From Nymphaea colorata (taxonomy: Eukaryota > Streptophyta > Magnoliopsida > Nymphaeales > Nymphaeaceae), in assembly GCF_008831285.2 (NCBI RefSeq), contig NC_045146.1, forward strand, positions 16,817,289 to 16,881,288: a DNA stretch of 64,000 bases. Reading direction: 5' to 3'. Both the position numbers and the translations under genes were made by a program. A model generated the notes under the pieces. That model made no database searches, was not told the DNA's origin, and worked only from the letters and a program-made list of their open reading frames with translations. Position 1 is the first letter of the stretch. The number at the start of each line of letters is the position of its first letter. Shown piece by piece: positions 61,301 to 64,000 of the stretch.

Positions 61301-64000
61301 TTTGCACATTATTCGTGCAGAAGGTAGTTGACTTTTCATGTTGCTATGTGAGTGAGAGTGTGTATATATATATATATATATATGGAGAGAAAAGGAGAGA
61401 GAGAGGAGAATGAAATGAGTAAGTGCCAGACCCTTGGGGGCCGCATTCATCAGGAATGATCACAGCCATTGAAAGTATCCACATTGAGTTAAAAAGGCAG
61501 GACATATTGGACATTTAGCATAAATACTTTTAATGGCTGAGATCATTCTTGACATGTCTAGCAACCTAAGGGTTTGGCGCTTACTCATTTCTCTCTCTCT
61601 CTCTCTCTCAATTATAAGAAATGAGTAAAACCAGTCCTATGCTGGAACTAGATTTTCAAGTCCCTTTCTCTCCCTAGGATCTACCAATCTTATGGTGGAG
61701 AAAACGGTTGTGAAAAGACAAAATGAAAAAACAAAGGGGTGAGAAAAAGGGTAAGTGAGTGTGGCAAAAAGGGAGGATAGGAAAAATCAGTCCAATATGG
61801 GACTAGGTTGAACTCATTTTCCATGTATATATAGTCTTCTCGTGACTATATTCTTAGGAGGAAAAAGTGCAAATCCCTGATTGAATTGGAGTCCTTTCCC
61901 ATAATGATCATTACAATTCTGTCTATTAGTTGCTGCTTATGGTTGCACAAATATAGCATCTTCTTTTGCACAAATATAGCATCTTCCTCAAGGGGTGTAT
62001 CGTGTGTTCCACCAAAAGTGGCGTACCACTGTGACATAGCTGCATATCAACTTAATCCAAACACCAAATAAGCAAGTTGAAACCAGGCACACTCGGGTTT
62101 ATGATAGAACAAATTTTCCTTAATAATTTTTCAAATAACAGCAAACCCGAAGGAGGTTAACGATAAAAGTCTATTAGACAATAATGAAGACTGGATACAG
62201 AAGCAGGACAACAACTGGTTACATCCGGGTCGAAACCAGATCCAAACTATATTATAACTAAAAGAAAGTAAAAACAATGACTTGATCCTTCATTTTTTTT
62301 GTTTTTTTTTTACTTTAACATAAGAAGCCTCATTAACGACATGAAACCTTGATAATTTATTCATTAGAAGCCTCTTTTTGTTGTCATTTTCATTGTTTGA
62401 AGCTTTTTATTGTGGTTTAATTATATATAATAATTAATTTTTTGAATTAATTATATATAATAGTCACCGTACCCGTACCAAGATTTAAAAAAACGACGTA
62501 CTAGTACCCGTACCCCCGTACCCGTATCCGTACCATTGTGACATAGATATGCAAATGGTTCATTTCCTTGGTAGTTGGTATTGCATGTCTATTTATTGCC
62601 TCTTCTCTACACAGGCCTCTGACTTTAAGATTGGTCTGGCTTTCTGCAGAATGAATACAAGCGTGGAATAAGTGGATGGAACTTTAACATTGAAGATGTT
62701 AAGGCTCAAGCTTCTTTAGTATGTAGCAGTATAGCAAGCTTTGTTTTTTATTATTATTTCTTAAGTGATAGCCATTTTATGCCACACTTATCTACTGTCC
62801 CATTTGTGAAATAACGACTGCTGATTTTCATAGATTCAAGACGTAGATGAAATCCTTGCTAGTAAAGATCAAATAGAGTCCTCGAATACTCTATCTGCCT
62901 TTGAAAATATGGAAGGCCAAGCACAACTTCAATCTTCATTTTCTGGTGACTCTTTGAAAGATGAAGCAATTGATCAGGTGCAGTTTGCACTTGTCTTCTT
63001 AGATGGGAAATTTTGTGCTTGGCATTCTCACTTTTGAGCCACTTTGATATTACAGGAAGGAGGAGCACCTATGAGACCATGGAGGACGACTTCTTTTCAG
63101 TTGTCAGGATCAAACTTCAGCATGCTTGAGTAATTTTCTTTGTCTTATGCTTGATTACATGAAAATAATTATCAACACACCACCCAAAAATCCTGAAAAT
63201 TGGTTTGTCATTTCTGATGTGCCTGCTTTACTATTGCACTCGCTATTGTCTTCCTCTGCTTTTGTTGTTGTCCTCTCTATGGTAGTGAGGTCATTGTGTT
63301 TTTTTTTTTCCTCAGCAGAAAACTGAATGGTTCTCTGGATGAGGTGGCTACTATTAGTCCTCCCATGCATGAGGAGATCAAGCAGAATGGTTTTGTAGTG
63401 TCAGATTCTGGTGTACATGACATGTTTAAAGCCACAAAAGGAGATGACTCAGAGATCGATTCAAAGTCTATGGAGGAGCTGTCTAGGTATATTCAGGATA
63501 AGAAAGGGTTATCCAATGGGCAACTTCCATCAGATCTTCTACCGCCAAGAGGAGAGAGGTTAGCATCCAGATATAAGAAATAGAATTGTAAAGGAAAATC
63601 CTTTTTTTAAGTTATTGCTTAATTGAATCTGTCATCTAAAATTTTGTCTTAGTTGTAAATGCAGTCCTTTTCATAGAGATGTTTATTGAAGAATAACATC
63701 TGCTTTTAAGTTGGCTTACTATTATGCTTTCATATTTTGTTGTCAAGATTGTAGAATGCCCCATTACACAGGGTGCTGAAGCTTGTTCAATTAATAATTC
63801 ATGAACTCTCAAATGTCTACATTGCAGCTGGAGGAGCAGTATATTGCTGTATTGTACTTTGTGATGTTCTTTGCTGTTATGAGAATAAGCTGGTTTTAAA
63901 TGTTGACGCAATGGTCCTAAGAAAAGGGTGGTAACCTTCATACTTTGACCCAAGTTAAAGAAGGGATCTGTGTGTGTGTATGTCAATGGGAGCTGTTGAT
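58312..64000 (+). CDS. STE20-type Ser/Thr kinase, BLUS1/At5g14720-like (partial at right edge)
   Basis: Twelve exons are visible: 58312-58506, 59312-59566, 60022-60146, 60293-60337, 60440-60521, 60601-60669, 60750-60920, 60986-61051, 62650-62718, 62834-62977, 63056-63129, 63316-63558, about 513 residues. The kinase domain has a Gly loop GQGASAVVY (32-40), VAIK Lys54, HRDVK (146-150), DFG (166-168), the STE20 signature GTPCWMAPEV, and ADIWSFG. The sequence follows the plant GCK/OSR1-like group that contains At5g14720 and, more distantly, BLUS1, a cytosolic kinase of blue-light stomatal opening. The C-terminal regulatory half is unfinished: the last donor AG|GTTAGC at 63559 has no convincing partner before 64000. 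Exon 12 has a tandem CAGCAG acceptor. Intron 8 (61052-62649) holds a foldback and GTACCC repeats. Exon 1 is GC-rich. Confidence 0.92.
61363..61383. repeat. TA microsatellite in intron 8 of the kinase gene
   Basis: This is a perfect TA run just left of the foldback element. Confidence 0.9.
61395..61608. mobile_element. Foldback element with arms of about 80 bases
   Basis: The left arm (about 61395-61478) and right arm (about 61524-61608) are imperfect reverse complements: GAGAGAG plus AATGAGTAAG against CTTACTCATT plus CTCTCTC, GCCAGACCCTTGG against CTAAGGGTTTGGC, and GGAATGATCACAGCCATT against AATGGCTGAGATCATTC. The loop is about 45 bases. No frame is present. It looks like a MITE inserted in intron 8 of the kinase gene; transcribed, it would make a long hairpin. 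Confidence 0.75.
61944..61989. repeat. 23-bp tandem duplication
   Basis: TGCACAAATATAGCATCTTC plus three bases is repeated at 61944-61966 and 61967-61989 with differences only at the end. It lies in intron 8 of the kinase gene. Confidence 0.85.
62468..62534. repeat. GTACCC-rich interspersed repeat fragment
   Basis: GTACCCGTACC-like words are repeated several times around an ACGACGTACTAGTACCCG core. They are preceded by two copies of TTAATTATATATAATA (about 62416 and 62446). Such repeats recur in plant genomes; the family is not assigned. It lies in intron 8 of the kinase gene, about 115 bases before exon 9. Confidence 0.5.

Noticed and set aside
63559..64000. Possible last kinase exon starting at the CAG near 63826 (TGGAGGAGC...)
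   Set aside because: It would stop after about a dozen residues without family similarity; related kinases continue for well over 100 residues, so the next exon is probably outside the window.
1..64000. CRISPR arrays, operons, canonical tRNA or rRNA genes, organelle insertions
   Set aside because: None found by eye; the only tRNA-like promoter is that of the SINE at 55364-55612.

Overview
The window reads as nuclear DNA of a flowering plant. The genes have many GT-AG introns, AT-rich introns and spacers, GC-rich first exons, and proteins belonging to plant-typical families. Sharply GC-rich 5' exons next to AT-rich introns are common in monocots, but the lineage cannot be fixed from the sequence alone. 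No bacterial, plasmid or phage features, no CRISPR array and no rRNA or canonical tRNA gene were seen.

Six protein genes can be supported. (1) 676-1043, minus: first exon of a KAI2/D14-LIKE alpha/beta-hydrolase receptor whose second exon lies left of the window. (2) 8551-9471, plus: an intronless 306-residue plant protein of unknown function with a DUF1645/MAKR-like layout. (3) 19914-21264, plus: a four-exon gamma-glutamyl-peptidase-like class I glutamine amidotransferase. (4) 26304-35424, minus: an eleven-exon PHD plus AWS-SET-postSET histone lysine methyltransferase of the ASHR3/SDG4 type. (5) 38860-50808, minus: a fourteen-exon HAD-superfamily 5'-nucleotidase with a mitochondrial-like presequence. 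(6) 58312 to beyond 64000, plus: a STE20-type kinase related to BLUS1 and At5g14720. Exon joins were worked out by hand; every join keeps frame and rebuilds the expected family alignment. The genes are independent nuclear loci, not an operon, and no shared pathway is evident.

Spacers at 1.2-8.5, 9.5-19.8, 21.3-26.3, 35.4-38.9 and 50.8-58.0 kb hold no recognisable intact gene but many short transposon relics. These include two sister Tourist-like MITEs with TAA target duplications (22676-23054 and 24122-24494), adjacent hAT-like elements (15775-16200 and 16210-16524), a LINE zinc-knuckle relic, a candidate solo LTR, and a tRNA-derived SINE with A and B boxes and an 8-bp target duplication (about 55364-55612).

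Introns of the 5'-nucleotidase and kinase genes are also loaded with elements: three long foldbacks (about 45017-45142, 48452-48674, 61395-61608), one Tourist-like MITE (45632-45801) and an inverted pair of one repeat family. Regulatory signals with support are a TATA box and GA-rich leader before the amidotransferase gene, and three ACGT-core (ABRE/G-box) sites, two of them 11 bp apart, before the kinase gene. No clearly new biological system was found; the most notable items are the intronic foldbacks, the MITE pair, the SINE, the ABRE cluster, a 71-bp Z-DNA-prone tract and the uncertain N-terminus of the SET-domain gene.
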